A DNA stretch of 64,000 bases from an uncultured Eggerthellaceae bacterium (GCA_949840905.1 CATKXW010000003.1:48914-112913); one strand, 5' to 3'; numbered from the stretch's first letter, positions 35,662 to 44,267 are shown. The notes: generated by a model not told the origin, from the sequence alone. Numbers and translations: made by a program.

Positions 35662-36348
35662 ATGATGACCCTTAAGGAAGCCATCGAGCTTCGCCATTCC
35701 GTCCGCTCGTTCACCGACGAGCCTCTGAGCGAAGAGGTGGTGGCCGCCTTGCAGGAGAAGATAGCCGAGGTGAATGAGGAAGCGCTGCTCGATATCCAGC
35801 TGGTGCAGGACGAGCCCAAGGCGTTCACCGGCTTCAAGGCGCGGTTCGGCCGCTTCTCCGGTGCGCGGAACTACCTGGTGCTGGTCGGCCCCGAGTGCAA
35901 GGAGCTCGACGAGGTGTGCGGCTATTTCGGCGAGAAGCTGGTGCTCCTCGCGCAGCAGCTAGGGCTCAACAGCTGCTGGGTCGGAGGCACCTACCGCATG
36001 GTGGCCCACCAGTTCCGCGTGGACATGGGCTGCAAGCTGGCAGCCATCATCGCCCTCGGCTATGGCGAGACCCAAGGGGAGCCGCACCGCTCGAAGGTGC
36101 CCGAGCAAGTCGCTGCCGAGTACGCCACCGCTCCCTCTTGGTTCAAGCGGGGCGTCGAGACCGCCCTTCTCGCCCCCACCGCCCTGAACCAGCAGAAGTT
36201 CGCCTTCCAGCTCGCAGGCCAGCGAGAAGATGGCACCCCGCTCGTCAAGGCCACTACCAAGCGAGGAGCCTTCGCCAAGATGGGCCTGGGCATCGCTAAG
36301 CTTCATTTCGAGATAGGCGCTGGCGATACCGCATTCGATTGGGCCTGA
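35662..36348 (+). CDS. nitroreductase family protein
   Basis: The 228-residue protein has the nitroreductase N-terminus TLKEAIELRHSVRSFTDEPLSEE, an FMN-binding region, and LAQQLGLNSCWVGGTYRM, with AIIALGYGETQGEPHRSK later. GAAGGAG precedes two consecutive ATGs, either of which could serve. Proteins of this Nfs/NfnB-like group reduce nitro or flavin-type substrates with NAD(P)H; the C-terminal half (PTALNQQKFAFQL) fits the two-halves variant seen in Firmicutes and Actinobacteria. No neighbouring gene hints at a substrate. Confidence 0.88.
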   Translation: MMTLKEAIELRHSVRSFTDEPLSEEVVAALQEKIAEVNEEALLDIQLVQDEPKAFTGFKARFGRFSGARNYLVLVGPECKELDEVCGYFGEKLVLLAQQLGLNSCWVGGTYRMVAHQFRVDMGCKLAAIIALGYGETQGEPHRSKVPEQVAAEYATAPSWFKRGVETALLAPTALNQQKFAFQLAGQREDGTPLVKATTKRGAFAKMGLGIAKLHFEIGAGDTAFDWA

Positions 36349-36393
36349 TGGACGACGCAGGCGCGCCGCGATAGAAGGGCGGTTCCCACGGCC

Positions 36394-37086
36394 ATGTGCA
36401 ATAGCTTCACCATCTGCAGCCCCGAGGCGCTGGAGCAGGTGCTGCGCGAGCTCTCCGCGGAGCCAGACGCGCCTGCGCTCGACGGCCTCTCTGCTGGCGG
36501 TACTGCATTCCCGGGCTCCCTCGCCCCCGTCATCATGGGAAAGGACGGGAGCGAGGTCCCCACCTCGGCCCTAAGCGTGCACGACCTGCATTTCGGCTGG
36601 CCGGTGGAGTGGAAGAAAAGGACGGTGTTCAACGCACGGTTCGACTCGCTATTGGCCGAGAAAGCCCCATGGGGCGATGCGCTCACCACCAGCCGCTGCA
36701 TCGTGCCCTGCGAATCATTCCACGAGACGCACCGCAGCGAGATGACGACCAGCCCGCGCACCGGCAAGCCCGTGAAACGCCGCTACCGCTTCACCTCGCC
36801 CGATGGGAAGCCCCTGCTGCTCGCAGCGGTCTGCCGAGGTGACAGCTTCTCTATCGTGACGGTCGAGCCCAACGACGACGTCGCGCCCATCCACGACCGC
36901 ATGCCCCTCGTGCTCGCCCTTGAAGAGGCCCGTCTCTGGCTCGACCCCCGAACCCCTCTCGTCCACCTCGCTCCCCTAGCCGACCGCTCCGAAGCTTCTC
37001 TCCGCCCCATCCCCGAAGGCCCTCCCCTTCCCCAGATCGACCAACCCGAACTACCCTTGCTGTGCGGCGAGGACACGGCTCGATGA
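36394..37086 (+). CDS. SRAP/YedK family abasic-site protein
   Basis: The 230-residue protein starts MCN, so the catalytic Cys2 that crosslinks to abasic sites in single-stranded DNA is present after Met removal. Family elements follow: NARFDSL, a CIVPCESFHE segment holding the active-site Glu region, and HDRMPLVLALEEARLWLDP. This is the HMCES/YedK fold, which protects abasic sites. The residue after Cys is Asn instead of the usual Gly. It follows the nitroreductase gene by 45 nt. Confidence 0.88.
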   Translation: MCNSFTICSPEALEQVLRELSAEPDAPALDGLSAGGTAFPGSLAPVIMGKDGSEVPTSALSVHDLHFGWPVEWKKRTVFNARFDSLLAEKAPWGDALTTSRCIVPCESFHETHRSEMTTSPRTGKPVKRRYRFTSPDGKPLLLAAVCRGDSFSIVTVEPNDDVAPIHDRMPLVLALEEARLWLDPRTPLVHLAPLADRSEASLRPIPEGPPLPQIDQPELPLLCGEDTAR

Positions 37087-37211
37087 GCGACGACGAAGGA
37101 CGGTGCGGATCGGCAGATATACGAAAAGCGAACAGTGTGGGCGCTCGGAGGATGAAGCTGGGCGCCGAAGCGATAATAGCGCGATGAGAAACGTTCCTAC
37201 GAGGTCATCGA

Positions 37212-37970
37212 ATGGGAGCTGCGATGAAAGGGTCGAAGAGGCAGCGGAGGCTGTTCGTCATCATTGCTGTGGTGGTGGCGGTGGCGTTGGGAGCGATCGG
37301 AGGGGTCGCGAGCTATGTGGGGGACTATCAACGAGCGGATGAGCGGGCCCAGGCGGCGCTTCGGTCGAGCGAAGAGGTGCAGGTGCGCACGCTGGATGAT
37401 GGGAACATCGTATTCGAGCCGCGCGACCCGCAAGCGGGGGTCGTGTTCTACCCAGGTGGCAAGGTGCAGCCCGAGGCCTATGCGCCGCTCATGAACGCGC
37501 TGGCACAGCGCGGATTCGTGAGCATCATCGTAGCGATGCCGTTCAATCTGGCGGTCTTGAACGTGAACGGAGCCGATGGCATCCAGGAGCGATTCCCGAC
37601 GGTAGAGCGGTGGGTGCTCATGGGCCATTCGCTCGGCGGCTCCATTGCGGCCACCTACGCTGACGGCCATGACGGACAGTGGGCGGGGCTCGTGCTGTTG
37701 GCCGCTTACTCCACAGCTGACCTGTCCGACAACGACATCTGCATCCTCAGCATTCGCGGAAGCAACGATGGCGTGCTCAACGAGCAAGCTCTTGCCGACA
37801 ATCGCCACAACCTCGCTTTTGACACGCCCGACATCGTCATCCCTGGCGGGAATCACGGACAGTTCGGCGACTACGGGACCCAAACCGGCGATGGCGCAGC
37901 CACGATCTCGGCCGAAGAACAGCAAGCCATCACTGCCGACGAGGTCGCGCGAGCATTCCTCGAAAGCTGA
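37212..37970 (+). CDS. membrane-anchored alpha/beta hydrolase
   Basis: The 252-residue protein has a basic start and one N-terminal membrane helix (about 16-34), then an alpha/beta hydrolase (family 5-like) domain outside the cell. The nucleophile elbow is MGHSLGGS, an acidic residue follows in SIRGSNDGVL, and the His is in IPGGNHGQFGDYG, so the triad is complete. Starts at 37212 (GAGG 7 nt before) and 37224 (GGGAG 5 nt before) are both plausible. The substrate is unknown; an esterase/lipase role is likely. Confidence 0.85.
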   Translation: MGAAMKGSKRQRRLFVIIAVVVAVALGAIGGVASYVGDYQRADERAQAALRSSEEVQVRTLDDGNIVFEPRDPQAGVVFYPGGKVQPEAYAPLMNALAQRGFVSIIVAMPFNLAVLNVNGADGIQERFPTVERWVLMGHSLGGSIAATYADGHDGQWAGLVLLAAYSTADLSDNDICILSIRGSNDGVLNEQALADNRHNLAFDTPDIVIPGGNHGQFGDYGTQTGDGAATISAEEQQAITADEVARAFLES

Positions 37971-38090
37971 CCACCAACGGCACCGCCTCGTAGCGCCTCA
38001 CGACGAGCACCTGGGCGAAACGCTGTTCTGACCCAGCATGGTCGACCCCTTCCCACAAAAGGGAGCACCGGGCACCTCACGAGGTCGTCT

Positions 38091-39764
38091 TCAGTCGGAT
38101 CCTTCCTCGATCAAGGTGCGCGCGTAGTCGATGGCTTCATCGATGTGCGCGCGGAAGCGATCCTCCCCTACCAGATCGACGAAGCCAGCGCGGCGCATGG
38201 TCTTCATCGGCTGCTCGTTCACGTGGGAGAAGATGAGGCTCACATCATGGGCATCGCAATAGCGATAGAGGTTCTCCAACGCGTTCATCCCGGTGGAATC
38301 GAGCGAGGGAACGCCGCGCATGCGTATGATGAGGTATTTCGTGAACGTCTTCACCGAGATGTCCGCGATGCGCTCGGTCATGCCGAAGAACATAGGACCG
38401 TTTATCTCGTAGACGCGCACGCTCTTCGGAAGCTCGCGCAAGTGCGTGACCTCGGAGTTCTCGTCGCAATAATACTTCCAGCCCTTGACCTCGGTCTCTT
38501 CGCTCATCGACTTCATGAACAGCACCACGGTTATCAGCATGCCCGTGCCGATGGCCACCACCAGGTCGAAGACGATGGTCAGAACGCACGTGAGAACCAA
38601 GATGGCCACAGCGCTCACCGACGCCGTCTGGCAGAGATGCACGAAGTTCTTCCACCCGGACATGTTGTAAGCAACATGCAGCAATATCGCCGCGATGGCG
38701 GGCATGGGGATGAGGGCCGCATAGGGCATCAGGAAGGCGAGCACCGCCACGAGCACGAGAGCGTGCACCATGCCGGCGATGGGGGTGCGGCCGCCGGCCT
38801 TCACGTTCGCCGCGGTGCGTGCGATGGCGCCCGTTGCAGGAATGCCGCCGAAGAGCACCGAGGCGATGTTACCGATGCCCTGGGCCACCAGCTCGGTGTT
38901 GGCGCGGTGATGCGAGCTGATCATGGAATCGGCCACCACGCAAGACAGCAGCGATTCTATCGCGGCCAAGATGGCGATGGTGACGCCGTTGGCCAGCTGG
39001 CCGCGAAACAGCTCCATATCGAGCGGGGGCACCTGGAAGGTTGGCAGTTCGCTGCTCACGACATACAGATCGCCGATGGTGCTCACATCCAAACCCAGCC
39101 CGCTCACCAAGGCGATGCCCACCAGCAACGCCACCAACGAGCCAGGTATGCGCTCGCTCACCCGCGGCCAGAGGAAGAGGATGGCCAAGCACACCACGCC
39201 CACCACGCACGCCTGCACGTTCACCGTCGCGATGTTGTTCGCCATCGCGACGATCTTCTCGGAGGTCTCGATGGTAACGGTGCCCTCTGGATAGGTCAGG
39301 CCAAGGAAGTCCTTCAACTGACCGATGGCGAGGGTAACGGCGATGCCTGCGGTGAACCCGGTGGTGATGGTGTAGGGAACGAATCGGATGACGGCCCCCA
39401 GCCGCAAGAAGCCCATGAGCACCAGCAACACGCCCGCGATGAGGGTGGCGGCCACCAAGCCGCTCATGCCATCGGTCGCCACGATGCCCGCCACGATGGT
39501 GGCGAACGCCGCCGTAGGACCGGATATCTGCACGCGGCTACCACCGAGGAACGCGATGAGGAATCCGGCGATGATGGCAGTGTAGAGACCCTGTTCAGGA
39601 GAGACGCCCGAGGCTATTCCCAGCGCGATGGAGAGCGGCAGCGCAACGACGGCCACCACGATGCCTGCCACGATATCCTTCGGGATCTGCTCTTTCAGCT
39701 CCTCTTTGCTCGAGTGCTTGATGATGCTGAAAAGGATCGGCTTGATCTTATCGCGTTGCTGCAT
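38091..39764 (-). CDS. SulP family anion transporter with STAS domain
   Basis: The 557-residue protein has the SulP membrane region (about 30-420: DIVAGIVVAVVALPLSIALGIASG, GFLIAFLGGSRVQISGPTAAF) and a C-terminal STAS domain (about 440-550, with YLIIRMRGVPSLDSTGMNAL, the site of regulatory phosphorylation in anti-sigma antagonists). It imports sulfate or bicarbonate-like anions, or is a dicarboxylate carrier. The ribosome binding site is weak (AGAAGAG). It is monocistronic and converges with the hydrolase gene. Confidence 0.92.
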   Translation of the reverse strand: MQQRDKIKPILFSIIKHSSKEELKEQIPKDIVAGIVVAVVALPLSIALGIASGVSPEQGLYTAIIAGFLIAFLGGSRVQISGPTAAFATIVAGIVATDGMSGLVAATLIAGVLLVLMGFLRLGAVIRFVPYTITTGFTAGIAVTLAIGQLKDFLGLTYPEGTVTIETSEKIVAMANNIATVNVQACVVGVVCLAILFLWPRVSERIPGSLVALLVGIALVSGLGLDVSTIGDLYVVSSELPTFQVPPLDMELFRGQLANGVTIAILAAIESLLSCVVADSMISSHHRANTELVAQGIGNIASVLFGGIPATGAIARTAANVKAGGRTPIAGMVHALVLVAVLAFLMPYAALIPMPAIAAILLHVAYNMSGWKNFVHLCQTASVSAVAILVLTCVLTIVFDLVVAIGTGMLITVVLFMKSMSEETEVKGWKYYCDENSEVTHLRELPKSVRVYEINGPMFFGMTERIADISVKTFTKYLIIRMRGVPSLDSTGMNALENLYRYCDAHDVSLIFSHVNEQPMKTMRRAGFVDLVGEDRFRAHIDEAIDYARTLIEEGSD

Positions 39765-39990
39765 GGTCTGGCTCTTCTGGTCGTCGGGCTTCCGCTCGCA
39801 TCTCTCGCACGAAGCGGGATCGTGCGCCCTGATGCTTTGGTGATCCGAAGCCGCTCGCGAAGCGCTCTACCTGCAAGAAGACGCGAGGTCGCATTGTACC
39901 CCTCCGCACGACCTTCGAGCAAGGCAAGACGAAGCCCCATCCGGCAACGGCCCCATCGTCGCCAGCTCCCTCCGTCACCGCCGAACAGTT

Positions 39991-40881
39991 TCAGCCGCAA
40001 TCCCAGTGGTAGACGACGTTCGAGAAGTCGCGGCGAGCAAGAGCTTCACCGTTGATGAAGAAGTTACCTATGCCGGCATCGCCCCACAAGACCAAGAAGT
40101 CACGCTCGCCATCAGGACCCTCATTCATGGTGGTGTTCAGCTGGAATAGCAGAGTATCTACGTCGTCTCCGTCCCAACGCGGATCCTCTTGCATGAAGCT
40201 GGGGTAACCCCCGCACTGATTGCCCGCCTGCCCATCGGGGTCCGTCACCCAACCGAACGCGCTATCGCTGAGCTCCATCAGCTCATCGACCACATCCTCT
40301 TCCGAAGCGTGGTCGCTCACGTCGAAGAAACGCTCCACTGACAGCTCGGGGCGCAGCTCGTTCCAGCGCTGCGCGTAAAGCGCGTCGAAGGCCCAGTCCC
40401 CATATGTGATCGGCTGCATGACCGTCTCGCTATCGAAGGTCATCTTGTAGACGTCATCTCCCCAAAGCGGAAAGTTCTCGTAGTCGACGTCGGGATCGAC
40501 GTCCGGCATCTTCGCCGTCACCTCTTCTTCGGTGACCGAAGGATCGACCGTCTCGCGATAATATATGCGAAATCCCTTTGGCTCCTCACCCCATCCGAGC
40601 CCCATCGCGATGTCCGTACCGATGAAGAACTGCAAGAGCCCTTCATGTGGAAAGTCGGGCAATGGCGCGAGATCGACGCAGTCTATTTGGGCGAGGAACC
40701 CGAGCGGATCGCCGACCTCATCGAGAGGCCACGCGTCGTCATGCGCCATGTACGGCACGCCGCCCACTTTGCTATCGCACAAACCCACCGGCTCCCTGCT
40801 CAGCACGTAATGCAGCATGGGCCTCTTGTTAGCCTCGCGCACCTCGTCGAACACCTGCCGGATCAAAGCATCCTGGCTCAT
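39991..40881 (-). CDS. DUF1963 (YwqG-like) protein
   Basis: ATG 40879-40881 (MSQDALIRQVFDE) follows AGGGGA; the open frame extends to 40905. The 296-residue cytosolic protein shows DUF1963 hallmarks: GVPYMAHDDAWPLDEVGDPL, FLAQIDCVDLAPLPDFP, LLQFFIG and GGYPSFMQEDPR, ending GIGNFFINGEALARRDFSNV. YwqG-type proteins occur next to polymorphic toxin genes in some genomes, but no toxin gene is visible here. Function unknown. Confidence 0.88.
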   Translation of the reverse strand: MSQDALIRQVFDEVREANKRPMLHYVLSREPVGLCDSKVGGVPYMAHDDAWPLDEVGDPLGFLAQIDCVDLAPLPDFPHEGLLQFFIGTDIAMGLGWGEEPKGFRIYYRETVDPSVTEEEVTAKMPDVDPDVDYENFPLWGDDVYKMTFDSETVMQPITYGDWAFDALYAQRWNELRPELSVERFFDVSDHASEEDVVDELMELSDSAFGWVTDPDGQAGNQCGGYPSFMQEDPRWDGDDVDTLLFQLNTTMNEGPDGERDFLVLWGDAGIGNFFINGEALARRDFSNVVYHWDCG

Positions 40882-41251
40882 GGTCTCCCCTCGCCTTCTT
40901 CGCATCTCCGCATATATGCCCAGTATATCGGGTAGGATGAAGGCCTGTGCAGAACGTTGTTCCCGTATGACCGGCCTTCGACTCGCGCAGGCTCGCTCGC
41001 GTTATCCCATCCTCATCAGCTAGCTCGTTGACGGTCGTACCTCGCCGACCGAACGACAGGAGCTTTACCGTCTCGTTATAGGTCAGCTCCGAACCGAACG
41101 ATTCCCGGCGGGCACGATATGCCTCCACGGCCGGCAGCATATCATCCTTTCCGGCACCGATCAGATAGAGTATCGCCAACTTGATATCGAGATAGAAGAG
41201 CGTTTTGGATAGCTTCGGAGGGTCCTTCTCCCATCTTCCAAACGACCCCAT
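40829..41251 (-). CDS. hypothetical HTH-like protein, possibly decayed at its 3' end
   Basis: From ATG 41249-41251 (GAGGAAGAG upstream) the frame encodes 140 residues. The first 85 look protein-like (LFYLDIKLAILYLIGAGKDD, then SFGRRGTTVNELADEDGITRASL, which resembles a helix-turn-helix). The final 55 are Gly/Arg/Thr-rich and overlap the start of the DUF1963 gene by 52 nt, so they look like read-through of non-coding sequence. A frameshift or premature truncation near 41000 is likely. Confidence 0.4.
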   Translation of the reverse strand: MGSFGRWEKDPPKLSKTLFYLDIKLAILYLIGAGKDDMLPAVEAYRARRESFGSELTYNETVKLLSFGRRGTTVNELADEDGITRASLRESKAGHTGTTFCTGLHPTRYTGHICGDAKKARGDHEPGCFDPAGVRRGARG

Positions 41252-41377
41252 GGCTCTTCCTCGACGTCCTTCGCGTTCGACCGATGACACGCAGATATTC
41301 CGACACGCTCAACACCACACCGGCATCATAGCGCAGCGCCAAAGCTAACGGCATACATGCGATGGCGAGCCCTCTCG

Positions 41378-41416
41378 GTATCATGATTGATTGCTTTACG
41401 TAAAGCATCATGATAC
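41378..41416 (+). promoter_or_regulatory. compound palindrome upstream of the RelB/PIN operon
   Basis: An inner perfect dyad GCTTTACGTAAAGC (41393-41406) is nested inside perfect outer arms GTATCATGAT (41378-41387) and ATCATGATAC (41407-41416). A 5-nt bulge on the left side breaks the symmetry. It lies about 25 nt before the antitoxin start, so it is probably the autoregulatory operator bound by the ribbon-helix-helix antitoxin. Confidence 0.7.
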
Positions 41417-41440
41417 GATAGCTCTGAAGAAAGGAGCGGC

Positions 41441-41728
41441 ATGGGAGCGAATGCGATGTTGAACGTTCGGTTGGATAGGGGGCTCAAGGCCGAAGGCGAT
41501 GGGGTGCTCGCCCGAGCAGGCATCACGGCGAGCGATGCCATCCGGCGCCTGTACCGATTCATGAAAGAGCATCAGGAAGTCCCCGCCTTCTGCTTGAGCG
41601 AAGATAAGGCATCTAGCGCCGAGGTGAAACGGGCGGCCATGCGGGAGCTCATCGGCATCGCGCCTCTGAAGCAAGGGGAGAGCGCTCGCTCCATCAAGGC
41701 GGAACGCCTGTCCCGCGTGAATCTATAG
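41441..41728 (+). CDS. RelB/DinJ-type antitoxin
   Basis: The 95-residue protein starts with a ribbon-helix-helix segment (MLNVRLDRGLKAEGDGVLARAGITASDAIRRLYRFM), the RelB/DinJ pattern in which the SDAIR helix is typical. The C-terminal half is a charged, probably disordered toxin-wrapping tail. AAAGGAG precedes the ATG by 6 nt. It is 8 nt upstream of a PIN-domain toxin and preceded by a compound palindrome. RelB-type antitoxins usually pair with RelE-type mRNases, so the PIN partner is atypical. Confidence 0.88.
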   Translation: MGANAMLNVRLDRGLKAEGDGVLARAGITASDAIRRLYRFMKEHQEVPAFCLSEDKASSAEVKRAAMRELIGIAPLKQGESARSIKAERLSRVNL

Positions 41729-41736
41729 GAGCGTTC

Positions 41737-42177
41737 ATGAAAGTGCTCTTCGACACCTGCGTCATCGTAGACATCTTGGGGAAGTCCGACCACTGGTTCG
41801 ACTCCTATTGCGCCTATGACGTAGCGCTGCTGCGCGGGTTCTCGCCATGCCTTTCCGTATCCTCCACTACCGACGTATGCTACCTCCTCCATTCTCGGGG
41901 GCTGGCGACCAAACACGATGCTCTCGAGCTGACCGAACGGACTCTCGACCTTTTCGAGCTCATAGATAATCTGGGGGGCGATTGCAGAAGGGCATGCGTC
42001 AGCGGAATGAAAGACTACGAAGACGCCCTCATCGCCGCCAGCGCATATCGTTCGGAAGTGGACCTGATCGTGACGAGAGATACGAAAGGCTTTCAGGATT
42101 CCCCTGTCACCGCCATGTCGCCCCGAGAGTTCGTTCGGGCGTACAAGCCGAGCGACATCGACTACTCCACGATCTGA
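41737..42177 (+). CDS. PIN-domain toxin (VapC-like ribonuclease)
   Basis: The 146-residue protein has the acidic PIN residues in MKVLFDTCVIVDIL (Asp6 and Asp12), a central helical region, then KDYEDALIAASA (Glu/Asp pair) and LIVTRDTKGF (final Asp). These mark a PIN nuclease that cleaves tRNA or rRNA in VapC toxins. The sequence belongs to the PIN_3-like branch rather than classical VapC. It is 8 nt behind a RelB-like antitoxin gene, forming a type II toxin-antitoxin pair. Confidence 0.88.
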   Translation: MKVLFDTCVIVDILGKSDHWFDSYCAYDVALLRGFSPCLSVSSTTDVCYLLHSRGLATKHDALELTERTLDLFELIDNLGGDCRRACVSGMKDYEDALIAASAYRSEVDLIVTRDTKGFQDSPVTAMSPREFVRAYKPSDIDYSTI

Positions 42178-42185
42178 CCCGCCCG

Positions 42186-42958
42186 TCAGCCAAAGGCGTT
42201 CTCGATGGCAGCGGCAGGGAAGGCGATAGCACCGGAACCACAGGCTTCGTCATAGTAAGCCACGAAGCGAGCATCTTCAAGGCATCCTTTCGCTAGGGCC
42301 ACATGAGCCTCAGGCGTGCAGGCGGCATCGCCCCAGTGCATGCGTATCCCCGCCCATGCATGGCAGCCAGCTCGGCCGCTTCAGGATCGCTCAGAACGCC
42401 CGCGGGCGCGAGCGCTCGCAACACGTCCTTGATGGCCGCCTCGAGCTCCTCCTTCGTGTCCCGATCCTGTTGGCTCATAGCCGCCATGCGCGCGTTCGCC
42501 TCTTCGATGGCGCTCGCACCATAGCGCTGACGCGCCTCGGCCCCATATTCTTCCTCGAATCGTTCTATGCAATGTTGTTTGAGCATCTCGAAGCTCTCTT
42601 CATCGGTCATGTTCTTCATGTCCTTCCATCCTTCTATGAACATATCGGTAGTAGCCAGCAAGGTCTCGATGCGTCGATGCTCCGCCATCAAGCGCTCGCG
42701 ATGGAACGAGAGGGTCTCCAGCATGTCAGGCTCTTCCGCCTCCAGAAGCGGCCTTATCTCGCCGGCGGTCAGTCCGCACGAGCGCAGCGTCAGGATGACC
42801 CTCAGCGCTGCGATATCGCGCTCGCCATAGCGACGCCATCCTTTGGCGTCTCGCATCGGGCGCAAGAGCCCCAGCTCTTCGTAGTAGTGCAGCGTGCGCA
42901 CGCTGACGCCCGCCATATCCGCGAGCCGCTTCGCCGTGAACCCTTGCCCCATATGCAC
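42186..42958 (-). pseudogene. frameshifted TipAS-type MerR regulator
   Basis: The annotated frame gives 221 residues and ends at 42293 in an unrelated tail. Comparison with the intact paralogue at 32707-33474 shows that a single missing base near 42346-42354 (plus-strand ATCCCCGCCC) shifts the frame. In the corrected frame the protein continues MHWGDAACTPEAHVALAKG to a stop at 42186-42188, giving 257 residues. The DNA-binding domain and promoter are intact, so the gene may still make a DNA-binding protein with a broken ligand domain, unless this is a sequencing error. Confidence 0.8.
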
Positions 42959-43001
42959 CCACCGCCTCGTTCGCCTTCATCCTCGATCATGATCGAAGAC
43001 G

Positions 43002-43032
43002 GTCCTACACCCTCACGCCACGGAAGGGTCAA
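43002..43032 (-). promoter_or_regulatory. MerR-type promoter with 19-bp spacer (frameshifted paralogue)
   Basis: The minus strand has TTGACC (43027-43032) and TAGGAC (43002-43007) 19 bp apart. The dyad at 43010-43028 is imperfect: the arm nearer the gene (CCCTCACG in plus-strand reading) is kept, while the other differs at several positions. It aligns base for base with the promoter of the intact paralogue. Confidence 0.75.
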
Positions 43033-43049
43033 GCGTTGGGGAAGAGCCA

Positions 43050-43131
43050 AAAAGGGACGGGGTTATTGGGCTACCTCTCCTTCTTGTTGGCTCCATGGAC
43101 CGACGAATAGCCCAATAGCTCTGTCCCTTTT
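43050..43131. repeat. imperfect hairpin element (REP/MITE-like candidate)
   Basis: Two 24-nt arms (43050-43073 and 43108-43131) are inverted copies with three differences, all compatible with G-U pairs in plus-strand RNA. The arm begins AAAAGGGAC and ends TATTGGGCTA. The 34-nt loop is unremarkable. The GGGAC border recalls REP-type elements spread by REP-associated transposases, but no transposase is visible here. It lies between the frameshifted MerR promoter and the Rpn-type gene. Confidence 0.55.
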
Positions 43132-43323
43132 AGACTGTAGGGTCTACCAAAGGGGCTAGCTGAGGGGGTGATGGAGGGGTCGCTCGAGGGGCCGACCGGG
43201 GGGCCGGTCGAGGGGTCGAACATCGGCTCTATCAGGGATGTTTCTGAGAAATCTCTCGTCTATCATCGGATGCCAGGAAGTCGTGTTCACGTTGGCAGAC
43301 CCGATCGAAAGGCGGAGCTCCCC

Positions 43324-44214
43324 GTGGAGAAGAGGACCGAGACATCTGGGCAGAACCAGAACAGACCCCGGGTGGGATTCACCCACCATGTGGTATTCCA
43401 AGAGGTCATGAGAAGAGGGCCAGCTTTAGCCAAGGAGCTCTTGGAGCGAGTCTTAGGCTTTGAGATAGAGAGCATCGAGCTCGTTCATGCAGAACATGCG
43501 GTAGACGCACGCCTCTCCTCCCGAGGCGTGAGATTCGATCTCTACGCCAAAGGGTCGGACCAAGTGATAGATGTGGAGCTGCAAGCAACGGTCGAGCCTG
43601 CCTTGGGGCGTCGCATGCGCTACTACCAAGGAGCGCTCGATGCTTCCGTCCTTTCCAAAGGAGCGAAGTATCGCGAGCTGCCCGAGAGCTACATCGTCTT
43701 TCTGTGCAAGCGCGATCCGTTCGATCGCAGCATTCCTCGCTATACCATCGAGCTTCGATGCCGAGAGGACGAGATAGAGCTGAAAGCTGACATGCACTGG
43801 CTGGTCTACAACGCCGAGGCCAGCCAAGAGGAGTTGGACCCCAAGCTCAAAAACCTGCTATGCTTTATCCAAGATGGCACGACCGCCCAAGATGACCCTC
43901 TCATCGAAGGCATAGCCCGACAGGTCGATGAGATCAACGAAGATGAAGAGGTGATGGCCATGATCTTCACCATGCAAGACGAGATAGAGCTGCAGGCCGA
44001 CCTCGCTTATGAGAAGGGCGTGGCTGAAGGGGAAGCCAAGGGCAAAGCCGAAGGTATCGCTGAAGGCGAAGCTAGGGGCAAAGCCGAGGGTGAAAGCCGT
44101 CTCTCCAAGCTCATGGCGAAGCTCTTCGACGCGAATCGCCTTGAAGATGCTAAACGCGTCACCACCGATCCCGCCTACCGTGAACAGCTCTTCGAGGAGT
44201 TCTCTATCGTGTAG
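43324..44214 (+). CDS. Rpn/PD-(D/E)XK nuclease-family (transposase-like) protein
   Basis: The open frame begins at 43168, but its first 50 residues come from G-rich repetitive DNA. I prefer GTG 43324 (MEKRTETSG), with GGAG 6 nt upstream, giving 296 residues. The PD-(D/E)XK core is RFDLYAKGSDQVIDVELQAT, typical of the Rpn group of recombination-promoting nucleases. A repeated EGEAKGKAEG-type region (about residues 230-262) forms a charged helix. Such proteins are often multi-copy and mobile. A terminator follows at 44239-44267. Confidence 0.8.
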   Translation: MEKRTETSGQNQNRPRVGFTHHVVFQEVMRRGPALAKELLERVLGFEIESIELVHAEHAVDARLSSRGVRFDLYAKGSDQVIDVELQATVEPALGRRMRYYQGALDASVLSKGAKYRELPESYIVFLCKRDPFDRSIPRYTIELRCREDEIELKADMHWLVYNAEASQEELDPKLKNLLCFIQDGTTAQDDPLIEGIARQVDEINEDEEVMAMIFTMQDEIELQADLAYEKGVAEGEAKGKAEGIAEGEARGKAEGESRLSKLMAKLFDANRLEDAKRVTTDPAYREQLFEEFSIV

Positions 44215-44238
44215 TGCGAACCACATAGGAGCCAAGAT

Positions 44239-44267
44239 CAAGAGCGTCTGCCTAGCGGGCGCTCTTG
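44239..44267 (+). terminator. probable terminator of the Rpn-type gene
   Basis: CAAGAGCG (44239-44246) pairs with CGCTCTTG (44260-44267), followed by TTGCGTTCT. It lies 25 nt past the stop. Confidence 0.5.

Noticed and set aside
38145..40055. 636-codon plus-strand open frame
   Set aside because: Antisense shadow of the SulP transporter gene; composition dominated by His, Asp and Arg, and no start signal.
41142..41411. 89-codon minus-strand frame near the toxin-antitoxin locus
   Set aside because: It overlaps the hypothetical HTH-like frame out of phase and has no ribosome binding site; likely a shadow.
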